Source of the DNA: CAYRMV01 sp964425255
GTDB lineage: Bacteria; Bacteroidota; Bacteroidia; Flavobacteriales_D; Crocinitomicaceae
NCBI GenBank assembly: GCA_964425255.1
Contig: CAYRMV010000016.1
Span: forward strand, 1-38,232
Reading direction: 5' to 3'
DNA length: 38,232 bases
Positions within the stretch are counted from its first letter, which is position 1, and each line of letters starts with the position of its first letter. The translations under genes were made by a program, and so were the position numbers. Under the pieces are notes generated by a model. It did no database searches and was not told the origin of the DNA. It worked only from the letters and a program-made list of their open reading frames with translations. Below are positions 8,081-15,602 of this stretch, in pieces.

Positions 8081-8165
8081 TGCGAAGCATCGTGACAAAA
8101 CGAAGTTTTCGTCATCGATCTACTATCAACTAACTGACTAGCTAACTAAGCGACTAACAAACTCA
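8081..8165. repeat. dispersed hairpin element plus CTAA array, second copy
   Basis: TGCGAAGCATCGTGACAAA (from 8081) is followed after 7 nt by TTTCGTCATCGA (8107-8118), the same arrangement as 5658-5689. An array of CTAACT/GACTAA words follows to 8165. The hairpin stem differs from the first copy by compensating changes (AAAAC/GTTTT here, AAAGC/GCTTT there). The left part recurs on the minus strand near 15470-15502. Confidence 0.7.
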
Positions 8166-8176
8166 CTATATTTTCC

Positions 8177-8184
8177 TATTTTTG
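8177..8184 (+). promoter_or_regulatory. -7 box of the permease gene
   Basis: TATTTTTG matches TAnnTTTG, 24 nt before the chosen ATG at 8209. No obvious -33 box lies upstream, where the repeat tail stands. Confidence 0.45.
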
Positions 8185-8208
8185 TTACTCGCTAAAACGA
8201 ATAAAACA

Positions 8209-10155
8209 ATGAGTCTGAAAACCCTATTTCGTAAAAAGACAGTATCTCAAATACTTCAGCAATTAGAAGCAAACGAATCCGCGGATGGACATGCGTCGCT
8301 GGGTAAACACCTAAAAGTGCGTGATTTGGCGGCTTTTGGTATCGCAGCTATTATTGGAGCTGGAATTTTTTCTACGATTGGTACAGCCAGTGCAGATGGA
8401 GGTCCGGCGGTTATATTCTTGTTCTTATTTACAGCCGTAGCATGTGGGTTTGCAGCCTTTGCTTATGCTGAATTTGCTTCTATGGTTCCTGTTTCAGGGA
8501 GTGCATACACGTATTCGTATGTCGCTTTTGGTGAAATCATCGCTTGGATAATCGGTTGGTCGCTCATCATGGAATATGCCATCGGAAACATCACAGTAGC
8601 AATCAGTTGGAGTGATTATTTTACGGGAATGCTCGAAGGATTAGGAATTCATTTTCCCCAATGGATCCAAATGGATTACCTGACAGCTCACAATGGGTAT
8701 GATCAAGCATTTGCATTGATGCAAGGCGGAAAATTGTTCGAAAATTTAGATACAAACCTCCAAGCGGCCTACACGGCGTGGAATACAAGTCCTACTTTTT
8801 TTGGATTACACCTCATTTTTGATCTACCTGCGTTGTTTATTATTGTGCTGATTACATGGCTAGTGTACCGCGGAATGAAAGAAAGTCGCAACGCAAGCAA
8901 CGTGATGGTGGTAGTCAAATTAGCGATCATCTTGTTGGTCATTGCTGTGGGGATGTTTTATGTCGAAACTGAAAATTGGAGTCCGTTTGCACCCAATGGA
9001 ATCTCCGGAATTTTGAAAGGTGTTTCCGCTGTTTTCTTTGCTTATATTGGTTTTGATGCTATTTCTACCACAGCAGAGGAATGCGAAAACCCACAACGCG
9101 ATTTACCTCGTGGAATGATGTGGGCAATTATTATTTGCACGGTTTTGTATATCATCATCGCCTTGATTCTAACTGGAATGGTCTCGTATAGCGAATTGGC
9201 AGTCGGCGATCCTTTGGCGTATGTCTTCGATAAACTCGACTTGAAATGGATGTCTGGAATTATTGCTGTTTCAGCAGTGGTTGCAATGGCTTCTGTTTTG
9301 TTGGTTTTTCAAATGGGGCAACCGCGTATTTGGATGGCGATGAGTAGAGACGGCCTTTTACCGAAAAAATTTGCGAAAATTCACCCAAAATACAAAACAC
9401 CATCTTTTTCAACAGTTGTCGTTGGATTCGTAGTGGCAATTCCCGCTTTGTTTATGAATTTAACCATGGTCACCGATTTGTGTAGTATCGGAACCTTGTT
9501 TGCATTTGTTTTGGTTTGTGGCGGTGTTCTTGTACTTCAAAATCGAACGGATATTCCACGTGGAAAATTCCGAACACCTTATATCAACGGAAAATGGATT
9601 TACCCGCTTTTAGTTGTGAGTTCAATTGTGATTTTGTTGACACAGTATAAGCAAGAAACAATCGATTTTGTTACAAACAAAGGAGAAGAAAAAGCCAGCT
9701 CAGAAATATTAGCGCAACTCAATTTAGAACAGTTAGAGCGTTTGAAATCCAACGTGTATCGTTTCCATAGTAAAATTCCAGATCCTAAAATCCCAGGAGA
9801 TCACGGAAAAGGAAACCTCGATTTGGATGTGTATTACAAAGAGATGGGTTCTGAAGCATTGATTGCAGATATTCAAGCGTTTGAGTTTAAAAACATCCAA
9901 TTCTATGATAGTGGATTTATGCATTTTGCGCACAAAATCCCAACTTGGATTTTTATCCTTTTTGCTTTCGTGATGTTGTTTGTTACATTTAAAAACAACT
10001 TATCACTCATTCCTTTGCTTGGTTTGCTTTCCTGTTTGTACATGATGAGTCAGATTGAATTAAGCAATTGGATTGCATTTACCATTTGGTTGGTAGTTGG
10101 TTTGGTGATTTATTTCGCTTACAGCCGACGAAACAGCCGTTTGGCTTCCGAATAA
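8209..10155 (+). CDS. APC-superfamily amino acid permease (CAT-like)
   Basis: The 648-residue inner-membrane transporter has the APC fold. TM1 carries the IIGAGIFSTIG glycine-rich substrate motif (about 48-58). The motif EECENPQRDLPRGMMWAI after TM6-7 is typical of the cationic amino acid transporter (CAT) subfamily. The frame can be extended to a TTG at 8182, but that TTG is part of the -7 box, so the ATG at 8209 (MSLKTLFRKK) is chosen. About 85 mostly polar residues (roughly 480-565, around ILAQLNLEQLERLKSNVYRF) interrupt the C-terminal membrane part before three final TM segments; this is longer than the usual CAT loop. The substrate cannot be read from the sequence. Confidence 0.88.
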   Translation: MSLKTLFRKKTVSQILQQLEANESADGHASLGKHLKVRDLAAFGIAAIIGAGIFSTIGTASADGGPAVIFLFLFTAVACGFAAFAYAEFASMVPVSGSAYTYSYVAFGEIIAWIIGWSLIMEYAIGNITVAISWSDYFTGMLEGLGIHFPQWIQMDYLTAHNGYDQAFALMQGGKLFENLDTNLQAAYTAWNTSPTFFGLHLIFDLPALFIIVLITWLVYRGMKESRNASNVMVVVKLAIILLVIAVGMFYVETENWSPFAPNGISGILKGVSAVFFAYIGFDAISTTAEECENPQRDLPRGMMWAIIICTVLYIIIALILTGMVSYSELAVGDPLAYVFDKLDLKWMSGIIAVSAVVAMASVLLVFQMGQPRIWMAMSRDGLLPKKFAKIHPKYKTPSFSTVVVGFVVAIPALFMNLTMVTDLCSIGTLFAFVLVCGGVLVLQNRTDIPRGKFRTPYINGKWIYPLLVVSSIVILLTQYKQETIDFVTNKGEEKASSEILAQLNLEQLERLKSNVYRFHSKIPDPKIPGDHGKGNLDLDVYYKEMGSEALIADIQAFEFKNIQFYDSGFMHFAHKIPTWIFILFAFVMLFVTFKNNLSLIPLLGLLSCLYMMSQIELSNWIAFTIWLVVGLVIYFAYSRRNSRLASE

Positions 10156-10189
10156 CGTTTTCTGCAAAGCGAAAATTATTCATTTCCTT

Positions 10190-10197
10190 TACATTTG
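10190..10197 (+). promoter_or_regulatory. candidate -7 box upstream of TonB receptor gene
   Basis: TACATTTG fits the consensus but would give a leader of about 165 nt before the ATG at 10368. No spaced -33 TTTG is evident. The rest of 10156-10367 shows no gene or clear structure. Confidence 0.3.
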
Positions 10198-10367
10198 TTA
10201 ACACATCGGTTCAAAATTTGTCGTCACCTTTGTCGGCGAAAATGAAAACACAATTTTTTTTTCAGTTTAACCAAAGGTTTTGCTCAAAAGAATTGTTTAA
10301 CGATGGGAAGGTGTTCAAACAATTGAGTCAACTTCCTGTTTTATAAGAACTATTACATATTTTTTCG

Positions 10368-12692
10368 ATGAAAAATTTTTTCCTAGTCAATCTGTTTCTG
10401 CTTGTTGCAGGAATTTCGATGGCTCAGAGCAAATTCACGATCAGCGGAACAGTCAAAGAAGGACTGAAAGGTGAAGAGGTGATTGGTGCAAAAATCCGCG
10501 TGAAAGGACAAAACCTTGGCGCAATAACCAACGAATACGGGTTTTATTCCCTGACTTTGGATGCAGGACAATATACTTTGGTGTATTCTTCCTTGGGTTA
10601 TTCTGAACAAGAATTTCAAGTAGACATGACACAAAATCGTGTATTGAATGTCGAGTTACAATTGGAAGGGAAAGTACAAGATTTAAAAGAAGTGACCATC
10701 GGTGCGGTACGTCAAGATCAAAATGTGAAAGAAGCCGTGATGGGAGTTGAACGACTAGATCCGAAGGAATTATCGAAAATCCCTGTATTGTTTGGTGAAA
10801 AAGATTTAATCAAAACGATGCAATTATTGCCCGGTGTGAAAAATGCAGGAGAAGGAAATGCCGGTTACTTTGTGCGTGGTGGTGGAGCGGATCAAAATCT
10901 GATTTTATTAGACGAAGCGCCCGTTTACAATGCTTCGCACCTGCTTGGATTTTTCTCTACATTTAATTCCGATGCCATCAAAGATGCGATGTTGTACAAA
11001 GGAAACCAACCGGCACAATTTGGAGGTCGTTTGTCATCTGTATTAGATATCAAGATGAACGAAGGAAACAACAAACGTTTCAATGTGGGTGGCGGATTAG
11101 GTTTGATTTCATCGCGTTTGAGCGTCGAAGGACCAATCGTGAAAGACAAAGCTTCCTTTTTGGTGACAGGTCGAAGAACGTATGCTGATTTATTTTTAAA
11201 AGCATCCGAACGTTTCAAAGATAATGTGTTGAATTTCTATGATTTGAATGCAAAAGTGAATTACAAACTTTCGTCCAAAGACCGCTTGTATTTGTCGGGT
11301 TATTTTGGTCGAGACAACCTGGGAGTGGGCGATGCTTTTGGAATCAACTGGGGAAATGCTACTGGAACCATTCGTTGGAATCGTATCATCAACCAAAAAT
11401 TATTTTCCAATACTTCCTTTATTTATAGCAAATACGATTACAAAATTTCGATCAAAGGCGGAGATGTGGATTTTGATATTACTTCACGAATCAACGACAT
11501 CAATTTGAAGCAAGAATTCCAGTATTTTGCCAACAACCGCAACAAAATCCGTTTCGGAATTAATGCCATTCACCACACAATCACTCCTGGACAAATCGAA
11601 GCGAATTCCAATTCAGGCTTGAACATAACGAAATTGGAACCGACAAAATCCATCGAAACGGCAACGTACATCAACAATGAGTGGAGTTGGACAGAAAATT
11701 TGAACGTAAATTATGGTGTTCGCCTGAGTTCATTCTCCGTTTTAGGTAACGGACAAGATTTCTTTACGTACAATCCAAATGGTTCGGTGGCTTCGACAAC
11801 AAGATACAACAACAACGAAGTGGTTAAAACGTATTGGAATTTGGAACCGCGTTTATCATTCAGTTATTCGTATGCCAAAACAGCCTCCGTGAAAGCAGCT
11901 TATGCTCGAAATGCGCAATACATTCACCAAGTATCGAATTCAACGGCAGCTTCTCCGACCGATGTTTGGTTGGGAACAAGCTTGAATACCAAACCGCAAT
12001 TAGCAGATCAGTTTTCGGTTGGTTGGTTCAAAAATTTCAAGGAAAATCAGTACGAATTCAATGTGGAAACGTATTACAAAACCTTACAAAATCAAATCGA
12101 TTTCCGCAATGGAGCAAATACATCTGCCAATGATAAATTGGAAGGAGAGTTGCAATATGGAGTTGGTCGCGCTTATGGAGTTGAATTAATTTTGAAGAAA
12201 AAAACAGGAAAATTAACCGGTTGGGTTGGGTACACCTTGTCTCGATCAGAACGCAAAATCGACGGGATCAACCAAGGAAATTGGTATGCAGCCAAACAAG
12301 ATCGTACTCACGACATCTCGGTTGTCGGAATTTATGACATTACTAAAAAACTTTCAGTTTCGGCGCTATTTGTGTTCTACACAGGAAATGCAGTGACTTT
12401 CCCTTCTGGAAAATACGAGGTAAATGGCGAAACACAATTTTCTTACACCGAACGAAATGCTTCCCGTATGCCGAATTACCACCGCTTGGACTTAGGCGTA
12501 ACGTGGATTCGCAAGCAAACGGAAAAATACGAAAGCAGCTGGAATTTCTCGATTTACAACGCTTATGGACGAGAGAATGCTTTCTCTATTCGTTTTGAGC
12601 AAAATGAAGCCAATCCAAATGTAACGGATGCGGTACAAGTTTCGTTGTTCCGTTGGGTTCCAGCAATTACATACAACTTCAAATTCAAATAA
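10368..12692 (+). CDS. TonB-dependent receptor with CarboxypepD_reg-like domain
   Basis: The outer-membrane receptor has 774 residues. A signal peptide (MKNFFLVNLFLLVAGISMAQ) is followed by a carboxypeptidase-regulatory-like beta-sandwich (about 24-108; SGTVKEGLKGEEVIGA to LGYSEQEFQV). The plug domain follows (about 115-230, with YFVRGGGADQNLILLDEAPVYN and the GRLSSVLDIKMNEG end), then a 22-strand-type barrel finishing in aromatic ITYNFKFK. It imports an unknown nutrient using TonB energy. The DUF4249 lipoprotein gene starts 4 bp after its stop. This pairing recurs in Bacteroidota and is analogous to SusC/SusD, though DUF4249 is not SusD. Confidence 0.93.
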   Translation: MKNFFLVNLFLLVAGISMAQSKFTISGTVKEGLKGEEVIGAKIRVKGQNLGAITNEYGFYSLTLDAGQYTLVYSSLGYSEQEFQVDMTQNRVLNVELQLEGKVQDLKEVTIGAVRQDQNVKEAVMGVERLDPKELSKIPVLFGEKDLIKTMQLLPGVKNAGEGNAGYFVRGGGADQNLILLDEAPVYNASHLLGFFSTFNSDAIKDAMLYKGNQPAQFGGRLSSVLDIKMNEGNNKRFNVGGGLGLISSRLSVEGPIVKDKASFLVTGRRTYADLFLKASERFKDNVLNFYDLNAKVNYKLSSKDRLYLSGYFGRDNLGVGDAFGINWGNATGTIRWNRIINQKLFSNTSFIYSKYDYKISIKGGDVDFDITSRINDINLKQEFQYFANNRNKIRFGINAIHHTITPGQIEANSNSGLNITKLEPTKSIETATYINNEWSWTENLNVNYGVRLSSFSVLGNGQDFFTYNPNGSVASTTRYNNNEVVKTYWNLEPRLSFSYSYAKTASVKAAYARNAQYIHQVSNSTAASPTDVWLGTSLNTKPQLADQFSVGWFKNFKENQYEFNVETYYKTLQNQIDFRNGANTSANDKLEGELQYGVGRAYGVELILKKKTGKLTGWVGYTLSRSERKIDGINQGNWYAAKQDRTHDISVVGIYDITKKLSVSALFVFYTGNAVTFPSGKYEVNGETQFSYTERNASRMPNYHRLDLGVTWIRKQTEKYESSWNFSIYNAYGRENAFSIRFEQNEANPNVTDAVQVSLFRWVPAITYNFKFK

Positions 12693-12696
12693 CGAT

Positions 12697-13494
12697 ATGA
12701 AAATCAAAGAGATGAAAAAAATAATTTTTATAACATTTGCCGTTGTTGTTGCATTGACTTTGGGTTCATGCGAAAAAGTAATCGATTTGGATTTGAACAA
12801 GGACGATCCGAAATTCGTTATCGAAGGATTTGTAACAAAAGGAGAAACAGTTCACCAAGTTCGAATAACCAAAACCTTGAATTTTGACGAAGATCAAGCA
12901 TTTCCAACGGTTGACAACGCAGTGGTGATCATTTCAGACAATGCTGGAAATTCAGAAACATTGAGTTTGGTTTCCCCGGGATTGTATCAGACGAGTTCTT
13001 TGTTAGGCGTTGAAGGTCGAACCTATACCATTTCAGTTACGATCGGAAATGAAACGTTTACGGCACAAAGTTATTTGCCTTATCAAGTGGCGATTGATTC
13101 CTTGACGACGCAAAACTTTTCATTTGGACCAGATTCGTTTATTTTATTGGTAGCAAATCGATTGGATCCAGCAGGTGTAGCCAATTACTATCAATTTGAG
13201 TTAAAAAAGAATTCGGAACGCTTGAATGGAATTTACATCCAAGATGATCAATTGTCGGATGGTGTTGAAATTTTACAACCCGTTTCCTTTGGTGATTACG
13301 AAGTGGGCGACACTGCCGAAGTAACGATGTATTGCATCGATCAACCTGTTTACAAGTATTTCTTTGCGTTGGATCAGAATGGAGGAGGGACCAATGGTGC
13401 AACACCCGCCAATCCGGAGTCGAATTTTGGAACTGCTTGTTTAGGCTATTTTTCTGCCCGAACAAAAGAGACGATGGTGAAGATTATTGAGTGA
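12697..13494 (+). CDS. DUF4249 surface lipoprotein
   Basis: The 265-residue lipoprotein has a type II signal with lipobox LGSC (Cys25 from the ATG at 12697; Cys20 if the start is the ATG at 12712). After the cysteine, EKVIDLDLNKDDPKFVIEGFVT is a hallmark of DUF4249 proteins. Beta-rich Ig-like sequence follows (AVVIISDNAGNSETLSL). It is probably anchored in the outer membrane next to the TonB receptor encoded 4 bp upstream. At 265 residues it is shorter than many DUF4249 proteins, which often exceed 300. The frame is open further upstream inside the receptor gene, but no good start lies there. Confidence 0.88.
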   Translation: MKIKEMKKIIFITFAVVVALTLGSCEKVIDLDLNKDDPKFVIEGFVTKGETVHQVRITKTLNFDEDQAFPTVDNAVVIISDNAGNSETLSLVSPGLYQTSSLLGVEGRTYTISVTIGNETFTAQSYLPYQVAIDSLTTQNFSFGPDSFILLVANRLDPAGVANYYQFELKKNSERLNGIYIQDDQLSDGVEILQPVSFGDYEVGDTAEVTMYCIDQPVYKYFFALDQNGGGTNGATPANPESNFGTACLGYFSARTKETMVKIIE

Positions 13495-13514
13495 TTTCCA
13501 CTAATTACATAAAG

Positions 13515-13548
13515 AACAGCAGGTTGAAATTCATTCCTGCTGTTTTTT
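13515..13548 (+). terminator. intrinsic terminator
   Basis: AACAGCAGG (13515-13523) pairs perfectly with CCTGCTGTT (13536-13544) around a 12-nt loop, followed by six T (13543-13548). It ends the TonB/DUF4249 operon and lies 4 bp from the end of the convergent gene, whose transcripts it may also stop. Confidence 0.88.
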
Positions 13549-13551
13549 GTT

Positions 13552-13968
13552 TTATTCAATTGGTAAACCTTCCAAGAAATCAAAAAAGTAAATCACCGCT
13601 GCTTGTCTGGCACTAACACCTTTCGCGCTCCCGATTACCGAACCGTTTTTTCGAATATCACCGTTGGATTCGATTCTTCCTTTAACAGAACCGTTGATTC
13701 GCACATCTCCATTAGATTCTACCCGACCAATTACTGATCCTCCTTTTCGAATATCACCGTTGGATTCGATTTTCCCTTTCACCGAACCACCAATGCGAAT
13801 ATCTCCATTCGACTCGAAGCGACCCTTCACGGAACCGTTGATTCGGATATCTCCGTTCGATTCGATTTTCCCAAATGCATTGCTTTTATTTCGTAAATCT
13901 TGTCCATATACCTGAGATAGAGCAAGGATAAAAAGCAATATAATTGCAGTTGAAATTGTTTTTTTCAT
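13552..13968 (-). CDS. secreted five-repeat protein (5-fold beta-flower type)
   Basis: The 138-residue protein has a signal peptide (to about YGQ, residue 23) and exactly five 16-residue repeats at residues 34-113. They follow the pattern (K/R)(I/F/V)ESNGD(I/V)R(I/K)xGSV(K/I)G, encoded by 48-bp DNA repeats at 13630-13869. A hydrophobic aromatic tail (AAVIYFFDF) follows. Five short repeats with such a tail fit the family RefSeq calls 5-fold beta-flower proteins, in which each repeat forms one petal of a closed ring; the assignment is from memory. No enzyme motif is visible. It is probably periplasmic or surface-exposed. It is divergent from pyrF. Confidence 0.8.
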   Translation of the reverse strand: MKKTISTAIILLFILALSQVYGQDLRNKSNAFGKIESNGDIRINGSVKGRFESNGDIRIGGSVKGKIESNGDIRKGGSVIGRVESNGDVRINGSVKGRIESNGDIRKNGSVIGSAKGVSARQAAVIYFFDFLEGLPIE

Positions 13969-14033
13969 GGTTGATATTTTTTATTAAAGATAGGAAGATT
14001 TCTTTTCCAATCTCACCTTCCACAAATTCTCTG

Positions 14034-14041
14034 TACCTTTG
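14034..14041 (+). promoter_or_regulatory. -7 box of pyrF
   Basis: TACCTTTG matches TAnnTTTG, 16 nt before the pyrF ATG, predicting a very short leader. The -33 region lacks a clear TTTG. Confidence 0.55.
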
Positions 14042-14057
14042 GGGCAAAGAAAATCAC

Positions 14058-14876
14058 ATGACAAGAGCAGAATTAATTGCAGAAATCAAACAAAAAAAAT
14101 CATTTTTATGCGTTGGATTAGACACCGACTTGGCGAAAATTCCAACACACCTTTTAGAGACAGAAGATCCGATTTTTGAGTTTAACAAAGCAATTATTGA
14201 TGCAACCAAAGATTTTTGCGTGGCATATAAACCAAACCTTGCTTTTTACGAATGTTACGGACCAAAAGGATGGGAATCCTTGCGCAAAACCTTGGAATAT
14301 ATTCCTTCTAATTGTTTTACGATTGCTGATGCAAAACGGGGAGATATCGGAAATACATCAACCTATTACGCAAAAACCTTCTTCGAATACCTGAATTTCG
14401 ATTCGGTGACCATTGCGCCTTACATGGGAGAAGATTCGATAACACCTTTTTTGGAATTTGATGGAAAATGGGCGATCGTGTTAGCTTTAACATCCAACAA
14501 AGGAGCCCTCGATTTTCAGTTCACAACCGACAACAAAGGCGAAGAATTATTCAAAAAAGTATTGCGTAAAACAGCCGAATGGGGAACGCCCGAAAACACG
14601 ATGTTTGTGGTTGGCGCAACGCGTGCAGAAGGAATTGGTGAGGTACGAAAATTAGTTCCCAATCATTTTTTCTTGGTTCCAGGTGTAGGTGCACAAGGCG
14701 GAAGTTTAGAAGACGTGGCAAACTACGGTTGGAATAGCGATTGCGGATTATTGGTCAATTCTTCCCGACAAATTTTGTATGCTTCCTCCGAGGTCGATTT
14801 TGCCGAAGCTGCTGCGCGCGAAGCCAAGCAATTACAAGCACAAATGCAAGCAATTTTGGAAGCGAAAGGGTTTTGA
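14058..14876 (+). CDS. pyrF: orotidine-5'-phosphate decarboxylase
   Basis: The 272-residue TIM-barrel enzyme converts OMP to UMP, the last step of de novo pyrimidine synthesis. The group 2 motif DAKRGDIGNTS lies at 91-101 and contains the catalytic Lys93 and Asp91/Asp96. FLCVGLDTD near the N-terminus and the phosphate-gripping VPGVGAQGGS near 215-225 fit the family. The start at MTRAELIAEIKQKKSF is preferred over upstream in-frame ATGs, because those lie within the promoter region. It is an isolated gene: divergent from the repeat protein and followed by a 0.7-kb repeat region. Confidence 0.96.
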   Translation: MTRAELIAEIKQKKSFLCVGLDTDLAKIPTHLLETEDPIFEFNKAIIDATKDFCVAYKPNLAFYECYGPKGWESLRKTLEYIPSNCFTIADAKRGDIGNTSTYYAKTFFEYLNFDSVTIAPYMGEDSITPFLEFDGKWAIVLALTSNKGALDFQFTTDNKGEELFKKVLRKTAEWGTPENTMFVVGATRAEGIGEVRKLVPNHFFLVPGVGAQGGSLEDVANYGWNSDCGLLVNSSRQILYASSEVDFAEAAAREAKQLQAQMQAILEAKGF

Positions 14877-14883
14877 TTGGTTT

Positions 14884-14944
14884 CTTAGTTAATTAGTTAG
14901 CTTAGTTAGTCGATTAGTTGGTTAGTCATTTAGTAAACTAGTTA
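14884..14944. repeat. CTAA/TTAG array
   Basis: On the plus strand this reads as repeated TTAGTTAG/GATTAG words. Its complement is the same ACTAACTAA type of array as at 5688-5717 and 8119-8165, but in the opposite orientation. With a 4-nt word, stop codons fall in every frame on both strands. Confidence 0.6.
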
Positions 14945-15600
14945 TTCTGAAAAAAACTACGTTTTCAGCAAAAGCCAGTATTTATGCGGGCATAACGGTT
15001 ACTTATCCGTTAGACAACAGTTCTATTCTAAACGTTAAATTCACTTTTTCCTCGAAGAGTAGAGCGAAAAACAGAATGAGAAACAGAAACGGAGCGAGGA
15101 GATAACGAAAACATCGGTTTTCATCGAAAAGCCAGTGTTTATGCGGGCGTAACGGTTGCTTATCCGTTAATCAACAGTTCTATTCTAAACGTTAAATTCA
15201 CTTTTACCTCGAAGAGTAGAGCGAAAAATAGAATGAGAAACAGAAACGGGAGCAATGATTAACGAAAACATCGGTTTTCATCGAAAATCCAGTGTTTGTG
15301 CGGGCATAGCGGTTGCATATCCGTTAAGCAACAGTTCTATTCTAAACGTTATATTCACTTTTTCCACAAAGAGTAAGTGAAAAACAGAATGAGAAACAGA
15401 AACGGATCGAGGAGTAAATTCGAATATAGAAGTAAATTCTAAGGTAGAAGTTGAGGCGCGATTAATCGCGCCTCAACTTCGTTTTGACACGATGCTTCGC
15501 AGATAACGAAAACATCGCTTTACATCCAAAAGCCAGTGTTTATGCGGGCATAAAGGTTGCTTATCCGTTAGACAACTGGTTTTAAATAAACGTTAAAACT
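14945..15600. repeat. 157-bp tandem repeat array, 3.6 copies
   Basis: This gene-free stretch consists of direct repeats: copy 1 14945-15101, copy 2 15102-15258, copy 3 15259-15414, and a truncated copy 4 15503-15600. The landmark GCCAGT recurs at 14974, 15131, 15288 (as TCCAGT) and 15532; the first two intervals are both 157 bp. Each full unit holds CCAGTGTTTATGCGGGC, TTATCCGTTA, TTCTATTCTAAACGTTA and AGAATGAGAAACAGAAACG. An 88-bp segment interrupts the array between copies 3 and 4. Stops occur in all frames, so it is non-coding. It lies between pyrF and the 3' end of the Omp85 gene. Confidence 0.9.
15415..15502. repeat. 88-bp inserted chimeric element with 34-bp palindrome
   Basis: The segment splits the tandem array exactly at a unit boundary. 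It contains a perfect 34-bp palindrome (15447-15480) with core GGCGCGATTAATCGCGCC. Running on from the palindrome's right arm, it then holds the reverse complement of the hairpin-family sequence TGCGAAGCATCGTG(A/T)CAAAACGAAGTT known from 8081 onward. Its left part has a duplicated AGTAAATTC. It therefore joins two repeat families. Confidence 0.8.
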
Positions 15601-15602
15601 AA

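Noticed and set aside
10068..10346. Open frame of about 92 codons after the permease gene
   Set aside because: It overlaps the end of the permease gene in another frame and its product looks like random translation of low-complexity DNA.
13664..13915. Open frame of 83 codons opposite the five-repeat protein
   Set aside because: It simply reads the complementary strand of the 48-bp repeats; the minus-strand frame has the signal peptide and the coherent repeat.
14945..15600. Integron attC sites or a CRISPR array
   Set aside because: Some units contain GTTAGAC-like words and an imperfect GTTGCTTA/TAAGCAAC pairing, but these are not kept in all copies and no cassette ORFs or integrase lie near. 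The 157-bp units are contiguous, without unique spacers, so it is not CRISPR.
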